Counted from the first letter of the stretch, positions 1 through 7,346 are shown. The stretch: 8,977 nucleotides of DNA from Bacillota bacterium (GCA_023428885.1 JAEYWQ010000378.1:1-8977), one strand, 5' to 3'. Translations and numbers: made by a program. The notes: generated by a model not told the origin, from the sequence alone.

Positions 1-397
1 AATAATTATCCTTCTCATACCTACTATATTACCATAACACAAAACGTATGTTCGTACAAACTTTTTTGTCATCCTTAATGTTACATATTTCGTCTTTTTT
101 TCCTATGAGTCTTGTTTCACAACCAGTGAGTAAAGTATACCAGTCTTGGGGGGATCTACTGTCAAAATCTAAATTTTTCTCAGGTTTATCCATGACCAAA
201 GAAGAGATGTTAGCATATTGGCTTTTCCTTCTCTACACCGATTGAGTTTCCTTTCTCCCATGTGATATGGTTAATTAATTTGAGTGATGCATTTTTATTA
301 GGTTTAATATTTACATCTTATCGTTATGATCATGTTAAATTGGAAAGATGATTTATTATACAAACAAAATGATTCATATGTTACATTATACAAATAT
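1..397. other. Stretch without a supportable gene
   Basis: No convincing gene, RNA or repeat is seen here. One frame on the + strand stays open from about position 6 to 245 (65 codons if counted from the ATG at 48). It has no ribosome binding site upstream of that ATG, a Leu/Ser/Phe-heavy composition and no family I recognise. The reverse strand over the same stretch is broken by stops. The terminator directly downstream, with its T tract on the + strand, implies that some transcript arrives from the left. The stretch may therefore be the untranslated or decayed tail of an upstream gene. Confidence 0.4.
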
Positions 398-430
398 AAT
401 CGCTAATTCTACATGAGTTAGCGATTTTTT
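398..430 (+). terminator. Intrinsic terminator
   Basis: A 9-bp perfect stem (AATCGCTAA at 398-406 with TTAGCGATT at 418-426) extends inward by three more pairs, one of them G-U, to a TACAT loop. It runs into T425-T430. This is a typical Rho-independent terminator read on the + strand. It would end a transcript entering from the left edge and insulate the ATPase gene. The region on its left side is A-rich but has no clean A tract, so strong activity on the - strand is less likely. Confidence 0.8.
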
Positions 431-551
431 GGTAATGCTAAAAGGCATATATGGTAATGATGTATTATTGCATTCTATGTCTTTTTCATCAGTAGTGAAT
501 TCCGTATTTGTTCTTATAATATTAAGAATTGCAAGTTTTTGGATATAGTAG

Positions 552-580
552 TTGATGTTGAAAATGCATTAGTGTAGAAT
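552..580 (+). promoter_or_regulatory. Putative sigma-A promoter of the ATPase gene
   Basis: A TTGATG box at 552-557 and a TAGAAT box at 575-580 are separated by 17 bp, close to the vegetative consensus in both hexamers and spacing. It lies 89 bp upstream of the ATPase start at 670 and downstream of the terminator at 398-430. A second TATAAT at 515-520 lacks a good -35 box. Confidence 0.5.
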
Positions 581-655
581 GAAATAAACAAATGTTCTTC
601 TAACGAGGGAGTAGTGTACTAATAATTTGGTTTTTTACTCTACAACAAAACATAA

Positions 656-663
656 GGATGGAG
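656..663 (+). promoter_or_regulatory. Ribosome binding site that decides the ATPase start
   Basis: GGATGGAG ends 6 nt before the ATG at 670. The in-frame ATG at 658 lies inside this purine-rich site and has only AAGG directly abutting it, so it cannot be served by a normally spaced site. This favours 670 as the start. Confidence 0.7.
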
Positions 664-669
664 ATCATC

Positions 670-1524
670 ATGGTGTATTTAACAAGCTTCACATTTCCTA
701 ATGAGGACACAGAATTTGATTTTATCATGAGTATTCAACGCCAATGTTATGATTCCTTTTATCCCTTTAAGATATTGTCAAAGCACGATCTTGATCGGTT
801 GGATTTTATGCCGATTACTATACTATATGGGGGAAATGGTTCTGGAAAGTCCACAGCTCTGAATGTGATAGCAGAAAAGACGGGGATTCAACGTGATTCT
901 AACTATAATAAAACTAATTTTATGAAGGATTATGTGAATCTATGTTATATGAATGTGGATGAAGACATACCGGAAAATAGTAGAATAATCACTAGTGATG
1001 ATGTGTTTGATTATATGCTAAATATTCGTAATCTGAATGAAGGAATTGATACCAAGAGGGAGAAATTGTTCGAGGAATATTTGGATGCCAAGTACTCTCA
1101 ATTCCAGCTGAAGTCCATTGAAGATTATGACCAATTAAAAAAAGTGAATCGTACCAGAAGTAAAACTCAGTCTCGCTTTGTCCGAGGCGAATTAATGGAT
1201 AACGTTCGTGAATATTCCAATGGGGAGAGTGCTTCCAGATACTTTACTCAAAAAATCGGGGAAAATGGACTTTATCTCTTGGACGAGCCAGAGAATAGTC
1301 TTTCGCCAAAACGTCAGATGGAATTGGTGAGCTTTTTGGAGGAGTCAGTTCGGTATTTTGGATGTCAGTTTATTATATCAACCCATTCACCCTTTCTTCT
1401 TGCTATGCGGGAAGCAAAGATATATAACCTGGATGAGAATCCAGTGACTGTAAAGCGTTGGACGGAGTTAGAAAATGTACGAACCTATTATGACTTTTTC
1501 ATAGCACATGAAAAAGAATTCTAG
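670..1524 (+). CDS. Small AAA/ABC-type ATPase (AAA_15/AAA_21-like)
   Basis: This is a predicted cytoplasmic ATPase of 284 residues; its biological partner is unknown. Numbered from the start at 670, a Walker A motif GGNGSGKST lies at residues 54-62, and an ABC-signature-like SNGES at 183-187. A Walker B LYLLDEPE at 201-208 ends in the catalytic Glu, and an H-loop STHS lies at 237-240. This order is that of the compact ATP-binding-cassette ATPases often annotated as 'predicted ATPase' or AAA family. The insert between Walker A and the signature is only about 120 residues, so there is no long coiled-coil arm as in SMC or RecF/RecN proteins. There is no membrane segment and no permease gene nearby, so it is unlikely to be a transporter subunit. 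No nuclease (for example an OLD-type TOPRIM domain) is fused to it or adjacent. It appears to be a single-gene unit with its own promoter. The fold is secure; the role is not. Confidence 0.88.
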   Translation: MVYLTSFTFPNEDTEFDFIMSIQRQCYDSFYPFKILSKHDLDRLDFMPITILYGGNGSGKSTALNVIAEKTGIQRDSNYNKTNFMKDYVNLCYMNVDEDIPENSRIITSDDVFDYMLNIRNLNEGIDTKREKLFEEYLDAKYSQFQLKSIEDYDQLKKVNRTRSKTQSRFVRGELMDNVREYSNGESASRYFTQKIGENGLYLLDEPENSLSPKRQMELVSFLEESVRYFGCQFIISTHSPFLLAMREAKIYNLDENPVTVKRWTELENVRTYYDFFIAHEKEF

Positions 1525-1588
1525 TAAAGAATTAATTAAATTCTAAGTTTTAGTATGGTAAGAAAAAAATATTATAGATGGAGAAAGT

Positions 1589-1624
1589 ATGGTTGATGTA
1601 AAATTTTACGTTACTAAGCAGTAA
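1589..1624 (+). other. Possible 11-codon leader ORF
   Basis: An ATG at 1589 follows GGAG (1580-1583) with a 5-nt spacer and reads MVDVKFYVTKQ before TAA at 1622. It ends about 57 nt before the DinB-like gene and overlaps two inverted repeats. It could be a leader peptide, the stump of a decayed gene, or chance. The only support is the well-placed ribosome binding site. Confidence 0.2.
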
Positions 1625-1625
1625 C
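1598..1625. repeat. Two adjacent short palindromes upstream of the DinB-like gene
   Basis: GTAAAATTTTAC (1598-1609) is a perfect 12-bp palindrome. It is followed directly by GTTACT-AAGC-AGTAAC (1610-1625), a 6-bp inverted repeat with a 4-nt spacer. They lie 56-83 bp before the DinB-like start. They could be an operator or a small RNA hairpin. There is no T tract, so they are not a terminator. Confidence 0.4.
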
Positions 1626-1680
1626 ATGAGAAATTTGAGACAAATCAAAAACGAACAATTGTGATTTATAGGGGGATAAT

Positions 1681-2337
1681 ATGAATCAGGAATGGTCAGA
1701 GCTAAATAAGAGGATGCAGTTACAACTAAAGAAAAAAGATTCCTATGAAGCGGGTATTGCTACATTACTTGAACTTAGAAAAGAGTTGATGAAGCAAATC
1801 GTAGAGTTTAAGGATACTTTGAGCAGAGAGGATTTTAATGCCATTCCATATATCAATGCAAAAGGTTATCAAAATAAAACAATCGCTTATTCTCTATACC
1901 ACATTTTCAGAATCGAAGATATTGTGGTAAATTCATTGATCAGGAAAGAAATGCAGATATTCTTTCAGAATGATTATGATAGCAAATTAAAATCACCAAT
2001 TATTACAACTGGGAATGAATTATTAAGTGAAGAACTAGAGAAATTTTCTGCTAAGCTTGATTTAGAAGAACTCTATCAATATATCTTTGATGTGGATAAT
2101 TCCACAACACAGTTATTAAAGGATTTATCTTATCAAGATCTAAAAAGAAGGATGACAGTCCAGGATAAAGAAAGATTGCTATCTCTAGGTACTGTCAGCA
2201 AAGATGAAAATGCTATTTGGTTAATCGATTATTGGTGCAGTAAGACTGTTCAAGGGTTAATTCAGATGCCATGTTCAAGACATTGGATCATGCATATTGA
2301 AGCTTGCCTAAGGATCAAAGATAAGATCATGAAATAG
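1681..2337 (+). CDS. DinB/YfiT-like four-helix-bundle protein
   Basis: This is a 218-residue soluble protein, probably a metal-binding member of the DinB/YfiT-like superfamily. Members include damage-inducible Bacillus proteins and thiol-dependent transferases such as bacillithiol S-transferases; many have no known substrate. The sequence is almost wholly helical in character. It has a His in the second predicted helix (YHIFRIED, H74) and an HxxxH pair in the last (RHWIMH, H201 and H205). Together these match the His triad that binds a divalent metal in this superfamily. A Trp-rich segment (residues 180-185) precedes the last helix. The length is somewhat above the usual 150-180 residues, with extra sequence around 95-150. 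Translation starts at an ATG 5 nt after AGGGGG (1670-1675). The lipoprotein gene follows after 77 bp with no terminator, so read-through is possible. The family assignment is from motif pattern only; substrate and thiol partner cannot be inferred. Confidence 0.7.
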   Translation: MNQEWSELNKRMQLQLKKKDSYEAGIATLLELRKELMKQIVEFKDTLSREDFNAIPYINAKGYQNKTIAYSLYHIFRIEDIVVNSLIRKEMQIFFQNDYDSKLKSPIITTGNELLSEELEKFSAKLDLEELYQYIFDVDNSTTQLLKDLSYQDLKRRMTVQDKERLLSLGTVSKDENAIWLIDYWCSKTVQGLIQMPCSRHWIMHIEACLRIKDKIMK

Positions 2338-2358
2338 AAAGCTAGAAATTGTAAAGTT

Positions 2359-2373
2359 ATAGTAAAATACTAT
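2359..2373. repeat. Small inverted repeat before the lipoprotein gene
   Basis: ATAGTA-AAA-TACTAT is a perfect 6-bp inverted repeat with a 3-nt centre, 42 bp before the lipoprotein start. It may be an operator half-site pair or a weak RNA hairpin. It has no T tract and so is not a terminator. Confidence 0.3.
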
Positions 2374-2402
2374 GACAAATGGGAAGTATATAGGAAGATA
2401 TT

Positions 2403-2409
2403 GGGGGAG
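2403..2409 (+). promoter_or_regulatory. Ribosome binding site that decides the lipoprotein start
   Basis: GGGGGAG lies 5 nt before the ATG at 2415. The alternative in-frame ATG at 2517 would give a more ordinary lipoprotein signal, but only GCATATGG lies before it. The upstream start is therefore preferred despite the long N-terminal extension it creates. Confidence 0.65.
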
Positions 2410-2414
2410 ATATC

Positions 2415-4769
2415 ATGAAGAGGAAACACCATCATAATCGACTATTTGATCGATGCATACAATTACCTTTATCTATATTACCAATACATAAAAGAAGTCT
2501 AACAAATCGCATATGGATGATTTCCAAGAGTAGAACATGCTTTATATTAGCTAGTTTTATTGTACTTGTTCTTTGCAGTGGATGTTCCAAGAATGAAGCT
2601 CAAAAGCAGGAGATTTCAGCTATGATTGAGACTCCAAAGAGTCTTTTGGAAGAAGCCGTTAATTGGGGAAATGAAAACTTATTTGACAGACAAATGAGTT
2701 ATGATGAGTTTGTGCTAGAAGAGAAGGAAATGAATCAAAGCAAGTATCAATTTCTTCTTATGAATGACAGAAGTAATTGGGCAAATGAACTGTACTTTGT
2801 GATAACAAACGAAGGCAATCTTGAAAAGCTGATTGCCTGTGGAGGTGGCAACAAGCAGCAGTTTTCTTATGACTTAGTTGTATTATCCGGAAATTGCTAT
2901 GTAGCAGTGGAAAGTGCCTCTCACATGGAAACTGGAGGACTTGAACTCTATCCTCTTGATAATCCAGAAGGAAGTACTTATATCATTGATAAGGTCATTG
3001 ACAATCATTATGAAGGTATTGTTACAGTAGATGAGAATGGTGAAGAAGTAATGAAATCTGAGATCTATAAGGGAGGAAAGCTACTTCATTATTATCCAGA
3101 TTATAATGGAGATGGATTGATAGACATCTCCTTTACAGGAACAAAGCTTATTTATGAAGATAGAATCGGTGATATTTCGGCACAAACATTAGTGGAAACA
3201 AGATCATGCAGCAGAACCTATTATTACAATGAGGAAATGGATCGTTTTGTTTTAGGTGATCAGGAAGAAATCATAGAGGAAATTCATAGAAAAAGATATG
3301 ATTATACCGGATATCTTGATGAGAACTCCTATTTTGCCAAAGACAATCCAAGGAAGGATTATGATGGAGATGGCTTGTTGGATCGTGTATATAAGGAATT
3401 CCAGGAAGATACAGGATCGAATATCTTTACATTAGAGTTCGGTAATGGAAGCAAGCTACAACTATCTGACATGACCCTAGGGATGTTCTTTGCGACTGAG
3501 GGAGTGGATCTAACCGGGGACGGACAAAACGAAATTATTTTTGAGCAAAATGGTACAGGTACCGGTGGGGACTATGTGTATTTATCGATTTTTACATTGG
3601 ATCGTGGTAGCTATATTCGAATGAACAATCCATATGAGGAAATTGACCAGAACAATCCAGAATGGGGTGGAATGTTTTATTTACCTCTAAAGCTAGAAAA
3701 GATAAATGACACGACAGTTAGTTTCTATCAGCCGGATTCTGCTTATCAGGGACGAATTACTACAAGAAGCTTTCTAGATAGTAATGGAAGCTCAATCAAT
3801 GATATGGAGCATTTATATTTTCCAGATATGAAAGACAAATATGTTACTTACGGTGTGAGTTCTGTAACGATTGTGAGAGGTGACAAGACTCCTAATGCGC
3901 TCTTATTCCAATCGAAGTTGGGAGACAAGTGGATCTATTATGTTGTGTACTGGAAATTAGAGTTTGTCGATGGGGAGTGGGAAATTACCAATGTATATCA
4001 ACCTGCGCCGGTGCGAATTGATCTAGGAGAGGAATACTACATTGATTTGAATCATGATCAAAAAAGCGAGGTCATTTGTTATAATACAAAGATTGTGAAT
4101 GACGGTGATATAGAGATCCCAGTTTTAACTTTGAATGGTAAAACATATGATGGTACTTATTTTGAGAACGAATATGGTATCAGCATGACAAATTGTAGCC
4201 TCGTTGGCTACTATGTAATGGATATTGATATCAACGATTCCTATACGGAAATCGCAATACTAGAGGATGGACAAAACAGCAATCCTTTGACACATGTGTT
4301 TCAATATGATGGTGAACATCTAACATATTGTGGTGCCCTTCCTGATTTACCAGAGAGTGATTCCTTCTACGTTAATGGAGATGGTATCGTTCACGCACAA
4401 AAGCCGCTTAGTATCTTACAGACTTGGTCAGTAACTGCTGAGTGGAAATACAATCAAAACGGTATCCTTACGGAGCAAGCTCGTGAATTCTATGATACTT
4501 ATTGGTCTCCTGAGAATGTAGATCAACAAAACATTGCAAAGAAGGATCTAGTCCTTTTTGCAAAGCCTGAACTTAATCAGGAAGTTATCATGATTAAGAA
4601 AGGGGAAACTTTATACTTAACACAAACTGATAATATCCACTGGATTCAAATCAGTGACAGTAAAGGACATCAAGGATGGATTTATCTAGATAAAGGAACT
4701 GAGATACGACTTCCACAAGGAGATGGAAAAATAGAAGATATACTAACCAATCTGAATGTTGCTGAGTAG
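2415..4769 (+). CDS. Large lipoprotein with FG-GAP/EF-hand-like repeats and C-terminal SH3-like domain
   Basis: This 784-residue protein is probably lipid-anchored on the outer face of the membrane; its function is unknown. Residues 1-40 are basic (HHH, many Arg/Lys). A hydrophobic stretch at 42-54 ends in LCSGC, with C57 the likely lipidated Cys. The lipobox is imperfect because Cys, not Leu, occupies -3. Acidic loops resembling FG-GAP/VCBS or dockerin-type calcium loops recur: DYNGDGLID (229-237), DYDGDGLLD (315-323), DLTGDGQNE (365-373). Degenerate copies lie at DLNHDQKSE (544-552) and DIDINDSYTE (603-612). Each is followed by a hydrophobic strand, as in beta-propeller integrin-like proteins. 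Residues about 709-770 look like a bacterial SH3 domain (LFAKPELNQEVIMIKKGE, then WIQI and GWIY), a fold often used to bind cell wall. No catalytic motif is visible. A secreted transglutaminase-like gene follows 99 bp downstream, which suggests a joint surface role. If translation began at 2517 the protein would have 750 residues. Confidence 0.75.
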   Translation: MKRKHHHNRLFDRCIQLPLSILPIHKRSLTNRIWMISKSRTCFILASFIVLVLCSGCSKNEAQKQEISAMIETPKSLLEEAVNWGNENLFDRQMSYDEFVLEEKEMNQSKYQFLLMNDRSNWANELYFVITNEGNLEKLIACGGGNKQQFSYDLVVLSGNCYVAVESASHMETGGLELYPLDNPEGSTYIIDKVIDNHYEGIVTVDENGEEVMKSEIYKGGKLLHYYPDYNGDGLIDISFTGTKLIYEDRIGDISAQTLVETRSCSRTYYYNEEMDRFVLGDQEEIIEEIHRKRYDYTGYLDENSYFAKDNPRKDYDGDGLLDRVYKEFQEDTGSNIFTLEFGNGSKLQLSDMTLGMFFATEGVDLTGDGQNEIIFEQNGTGTGGDYVYLSIFTLDRGSYIRMNNPYEEIDQNNPEWGGMFYLPLKLEKINDTTVSFYQPDSAYQGRITTRSFLDSNGSSINDMEHLYFPDMKDKYVTYGVSSVTIVRGDKTPNALLFQSKLGDKWIYYVVYWKLEFVDGEWEITNVYQPAPVRIDLGEEYYIDLNHDQKSEVICYNTKIVNDGDIEIPVLTLNGKTYDGTYFENEYGISMTNCSLVGYYVMDIDINDSYTEIAILEDGQNSNPLTHVFQYDGEHLTYCGALPDLPESDSFYVNGDGIVHAQKPLSILQTWSVTAEWKYNQNGILTEQAREFYDTYWSPENVDQQNIAKKDLVLFAKPELNQEVIMIKKGETLYLTQTDNIHWIQISDSKGHQGWIYLDKGTEIRLPQGDGKIEDILTNLNVAE

Positions 4770-4793
4770 TCAGTAAGAGAATTTTTCGAATTG

Positions 4794-4825
4794 TTGTAGA
4801 AAAATACAATATTTTGTAATATAAT
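4794..4825 (+). promoter_or_regulatory. Possible promoter of the transglutaminase-like gene
   Basis: TTGTAG (4794-4799) is followed after 17 bp by TAATAT (4817-4822). An overlapping perfect TATAAT lies at 4820-4825, but 20 bp from the same -35. Such matches are common in AT-rich spacers. The absence of a terminator after the lipoprotein gene leaves co-transcription equally possible. Confidence 0.35.
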
Positions 4826-4868
4826 GAAAATACTGTAATTTAAAATAAATTTAGGAGACAAAAGAGAC

Positions 4869-7208
4869 ATGAAAAAAATAGCACCTTTTATCCTTGTACT
4901 GGTACTAATATTACTAGTAAATCATAATGTGTCCTATGCTGCTTCGTATTTTACCAATGACAAAGCACTTGATGGCGTATTAAAAAAATTAGAGAAGCAG
5001 TTCTTAACTTTTGAAAAAGATGAACTCTTATCTCGAACCTATTATGAGCTTTTACCAGAGGAAGAACGAGAGAAATTAGGTTCTAGGCCATCAAAGAAAA
5101 TCTCAGAAAAGCAAAAGCTGGCAGCTTGTGAAACAGTAATGAATAGAATAAAAGCAGCGCTAGAAATAGAAAGCGTGAAAATAGGAGGATTTACCTCAAA
5201 AGATTATCAGAAGATAGAAAATCAGCTGACTACTGTTCTTTATCTATCCGCTGGAAGCAATTATTGCTGGGATATTGAAGGAAAATATGTTTACCTGTAT
5301 GTGGATGTCCATGAAGATCAATTGTATGAATTTCGAGGACTAGAGGGTAAGTTTTCCACTATGGGAAAAGAAAAAGATCAGGTGGATCAAGCAGCTCTCA
5401 AAGTAAAGGATAAGATAAGTAGGTATTTAAATCAATCGATTCAGCTTGGCAATGACGTAAGTAAGGATATTCTAAAAAATTTACCTGCTGCAACAGAAAA
5501 ATTATTTATCGAACGAGCTTCCTCCAAAATTGTTGTTGCAAGAACCTTGTCACGAATCTACGATAGTATCATTTTTCCGGATTACTACTTATATGATGGT
5601 TCAGAATCCGTGGAATCTTTGATTGATCACTATGATTATTTATTAAGTAGTTATGAGGAAGAAAGAAATGAAGAGAAGACAACGGAGTATTACGATTTTA
5701 AACAAGATGAACCATCGGCTGCATTAAAACAAGAAGTGATTCAGGTATTATTAGAAGAAAATTTAACTGAAGAATTTACATACGGATTTCAAAAGACAAT
5801 GACATTGAACGATCTAACAAAGTTATACTTTGGAAGGTTGGAGCTAGATGAAAAAATTGTCATTGAGAATAATATAATTAGTGAATCGAGTCCTGATTAT
5901 GTAAAAAATGCATTTATCTATGGGATGATCGATGATCAAAATGACTTGACCAAATCATTAACAAGATTGGAAGCTGCAAGAAAGTTGGTTACTGGCATCA
6001 TCTATGAGAATGGTGCAGGCAGTTTGTTAAGAGTAGCGGATTGTAATGAGATTCCTTTTGCAGATCAAGTTACCGTAGCAACCTGTATTCGTGGTAGGAT
6101 GAAACTTAGAGTGGATAAGTTTGAACCTAAAAGCGCCTATACTAAGGAAGAAGCAATTGTAGATAAGAGTGTTACTTCTTTTAAAAATCTAAGAGGCTAT
6201 AATATTCCTTTTAGTTTATCAGAACCGAAAAAAATAGTTCTTGGTAAGAATACAATTCATCTACAATTTGAAACTACAAGTGAAATAAAGCAGTATATGA
6301 GAGATAATTTTGATGATACAGCCCTCAAAAAGGTTGAGTTAACTGGGAAGTATACAAGGATTGATACTGGCTGTGCTTTTATTGAGCTTTACACCCCAGA
6401 AACAGGGATTAAATTCACAATCAAAGAAGGTGTGGAATACATCGATTTTGACGATAATAGTTATGGTCCTGAGCTATGGTATAAGATTGAACCGAAAGTA
6501 GTTAAAAGTAATGATAAAGTTAATATGACCTTACAAGCAGATGCAATCTTCACTAAACTGAATGCAAAACTAGATGGAATTCTTGCTAAGATTATTAAAC
6601 CAAAGATGACACAAGAACAGAAAATCAAAGCGATACATGATTATGTAGTAACCCATATTACCTATGACCCAAGATATGAAGACGAACATACGATTAAGAA
6701 TCTCATGACGTCAATTGATAAAGGGAGAGGTGTTTGTGGTGACTATACCTTATTCTTTTTACATCTTTGTAGAAGAGCTTCCATACCATGTGTTTATGAG
6801 GAGGATGCCTTCCACTTAAGACATGCTTGGAATTCTGTTTATGTGAATGGTAAATGGTTATTCGTAGATACCACCTGGGATGATCTGGATGATGGGAAAA
6901 TTCGTTACACCTTCTATTTAAAAGATAAGTTTACCTTCATGAAATCGCATTACCCTCTGATGGGAATTCCAGATGAAGATATATATACTGACATTGATAA
7001 GATGAATATTAAATCTCTGGAAGAATTACGGGGTTATCTGCTACAGAATTTCTATTGGGTAGATGGCTTCCAGTTAAAATTTAGGATGGCAGATAAAAAT
7101 TTGAAACCGAATATTGCATGTTTAAATGATCGGACTGTAAATTTTGAATACCTTCTAAAATATGATTCTAAGAATAATATTTATACACTAACAGCGAAGA
7201 AGAAGTAG
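4869..7208 (+). CDS. Secreted transglutaminase-like protein with SLH-like repeats
   Basis: This 779-residue exported protein carries a transglutaminase-like (papain-fold) domain. A signal peptide with a KK start and hydrophobic core (residues 4-17) likely ends near VSYA-A (24/25), with no lipobox. Residues about 580-675 form the core domain: GVCGDYT with Cys623, RHAWN with His652, and VDTTWDD with Asp667, in the order and spacing of the Cys-His-Asp triad. Family members are mostly cysteine peptidases or amidases rather than crosslinkers, so true transglutaminase activity should not be assumed. Residues about 310-430 resemble degenerate S-layer homology repeats. The clearest is 343-377 (YVKNAFIYGMID, then LTRLEAARKLV), with partial copies before it (311-323) and after it (395-430). 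If functional they would tether the protein to secondary cell-wall polymer. Residues 30-300 and 450-570 match nothing I recognise. The start is preceded by AGGAG at 4853-4857, an 11-nt spacer that is rather long. The gene follows the lipoprotein gene closely and ends before a strong terminator. Confidence 0.85.
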   Translation: MKKIAPFILVLVLILLVNHNVSYAASYFTNDKALDGVLKKLEKQFLTFEKDELLSRTYYELLPEEEREKLGSRPSKKISEKQKLAACETVMNRIKAALEIESVKIGGFTSKDYQKIENQLTTVLYLSAGSNYCWDIEGKYVYLYVDVHEDQLYEFRGLEGKFSTMGKEKDQVDQAALKVKDKISRYLNQSIQLGNDVSKDILKNLPAATEKLFIERASSKIVVARTLSRIYDSIIFPDYYLYDGSESVESLIDHYDYLLSSYEEERNEEKTTEYYDFKQDEPSAALKQEVIQVLLEENLTEEFTYGFQKTMTLNDLTKLYFGRLELDEKIVIENNIISESSPDYVKNAFIYGMIDDQNDLTKSLTRLEAARKLVTGIIYENGAGSLLRVADCNEIPFADQVTVATCIRGRMKLRVDKFEPKSAYTKEEAIVDKSVTSFKNLRGYNIPFSLSEPKKIVLGKNTIHLQFETTSEIKQYMRDNFDDTALKKVELTGKYTRIDTGCAFIELYTPETGIKFTIKEGVEYIDFDDNSYGPELWYKIEPKVVKSNDKVNMTLQADAIFTKLNAKLDGILAKIIKPKMTQEQKIKAIHDYVVTHITYDPRYEDEHTIKNLMTSIDKGRGVCGDYTLFFLHLCRRASIPCVYEEDAFHLRHAWNSVYVNGKWLFVDTTWDDLDDGKIRYTFYLKDKFTFMKSHYPLMGIPDEDIYTDIDKMNIKSLEELRGYLLQNFYWVDGFQLKFRMADKNLKPNIACLNDRTVNFEYLLKYDSKNNIYTLTAKKK

Positions 7209-7231
7209 AGCTTTATAAACAAGATGAGTCA

Positions 7232-7346
7232 GCAAGCTAGCTCACTTGTCATGAATGAAAGAAAAGGACGTGTTTCCTACTAACTGTAATAGCTAGTAGG
7301 AAACACGTCCTTTTTCATAAATTTACGCGAAAGCAGCTAGCTTGCT
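7232..7346. repeat. 12-bp inverted repeat flanking the terminator
   Basis: AGCAAGCTAGCT at 7232-7243 and its exact reverse complement AGCTAGCTTGCT at 7335-7346 bracket the terminator hairpin with 91 bp between them. Each arm contains the self-complementary AGCTAGCT. In RNA the arms could pair outside the terminator stem or compete with it. The left arm also lies in a separate small hairpin: ACAAG plus TGAG at 7220-7229, one base bulged, against CTCACTTGT at 7242-7250. Confidence 0.6.
7262..7315. terminator. Strong bidirectional intrinsic terminator
   Basis: A 21-bp perfect stem (7262-7282 with 7294-7314) encloses an 11-nt loop. The outer end of the stem is AAAAGGACG on the left and CGTCCTTTT on the right, so each strand ends in a T tract after the GC-containing stem. 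It sits between two convergent genes, 53 bp after the transglutaminase-like stop and 42 bp beyond the xylanase stop, and can serve both. Confidence 0.92.

Noticed and set aside
48..245. 65-codon open frame on the + strand with a tryptophan- and leucine-rich protein
   Set aside because: No ribosome binding site precedes its ATG, the composition is unlike its neighbours and I recognise no family. It may be a remnant but cannot be supported as a gene.
670..1524. ABC transporter ATP-binding subunit
   Set aside because: There is no permease gene nearby, and the DEPENSLSP/STHSPFLL sequence resembles the AAA_15/AAA_21 type rather than transporter subunits.
1528..1550. Possible terminator after the ATPase gene (AGAATT-AATTA-AATTCT)
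   Set aside because: The 6-bp stem is almost all A-T and only a broken short T run follows, so it is too weak to call.
670..2337. Two-gene defence system of ATPase plus DinB-like protein
   Set aside because: The genes are 156 bp apart with palindromes between them, and the second has DinB-like metal-binding histidines rather than nuclease or toxin motifs.
4682..4870. 62-codon frame on the - strand
   Set aside because: It overlaps the end of the lipoprotein gene and the promoter spacer and has no ribosome site or recognisable domain.
2415..7208. Cellulosome components (dockerin-like DxDGD loops)
   Set aside because: The acidic loops are not arranged as a paired dockerin duplication and no cohesin domain is present.
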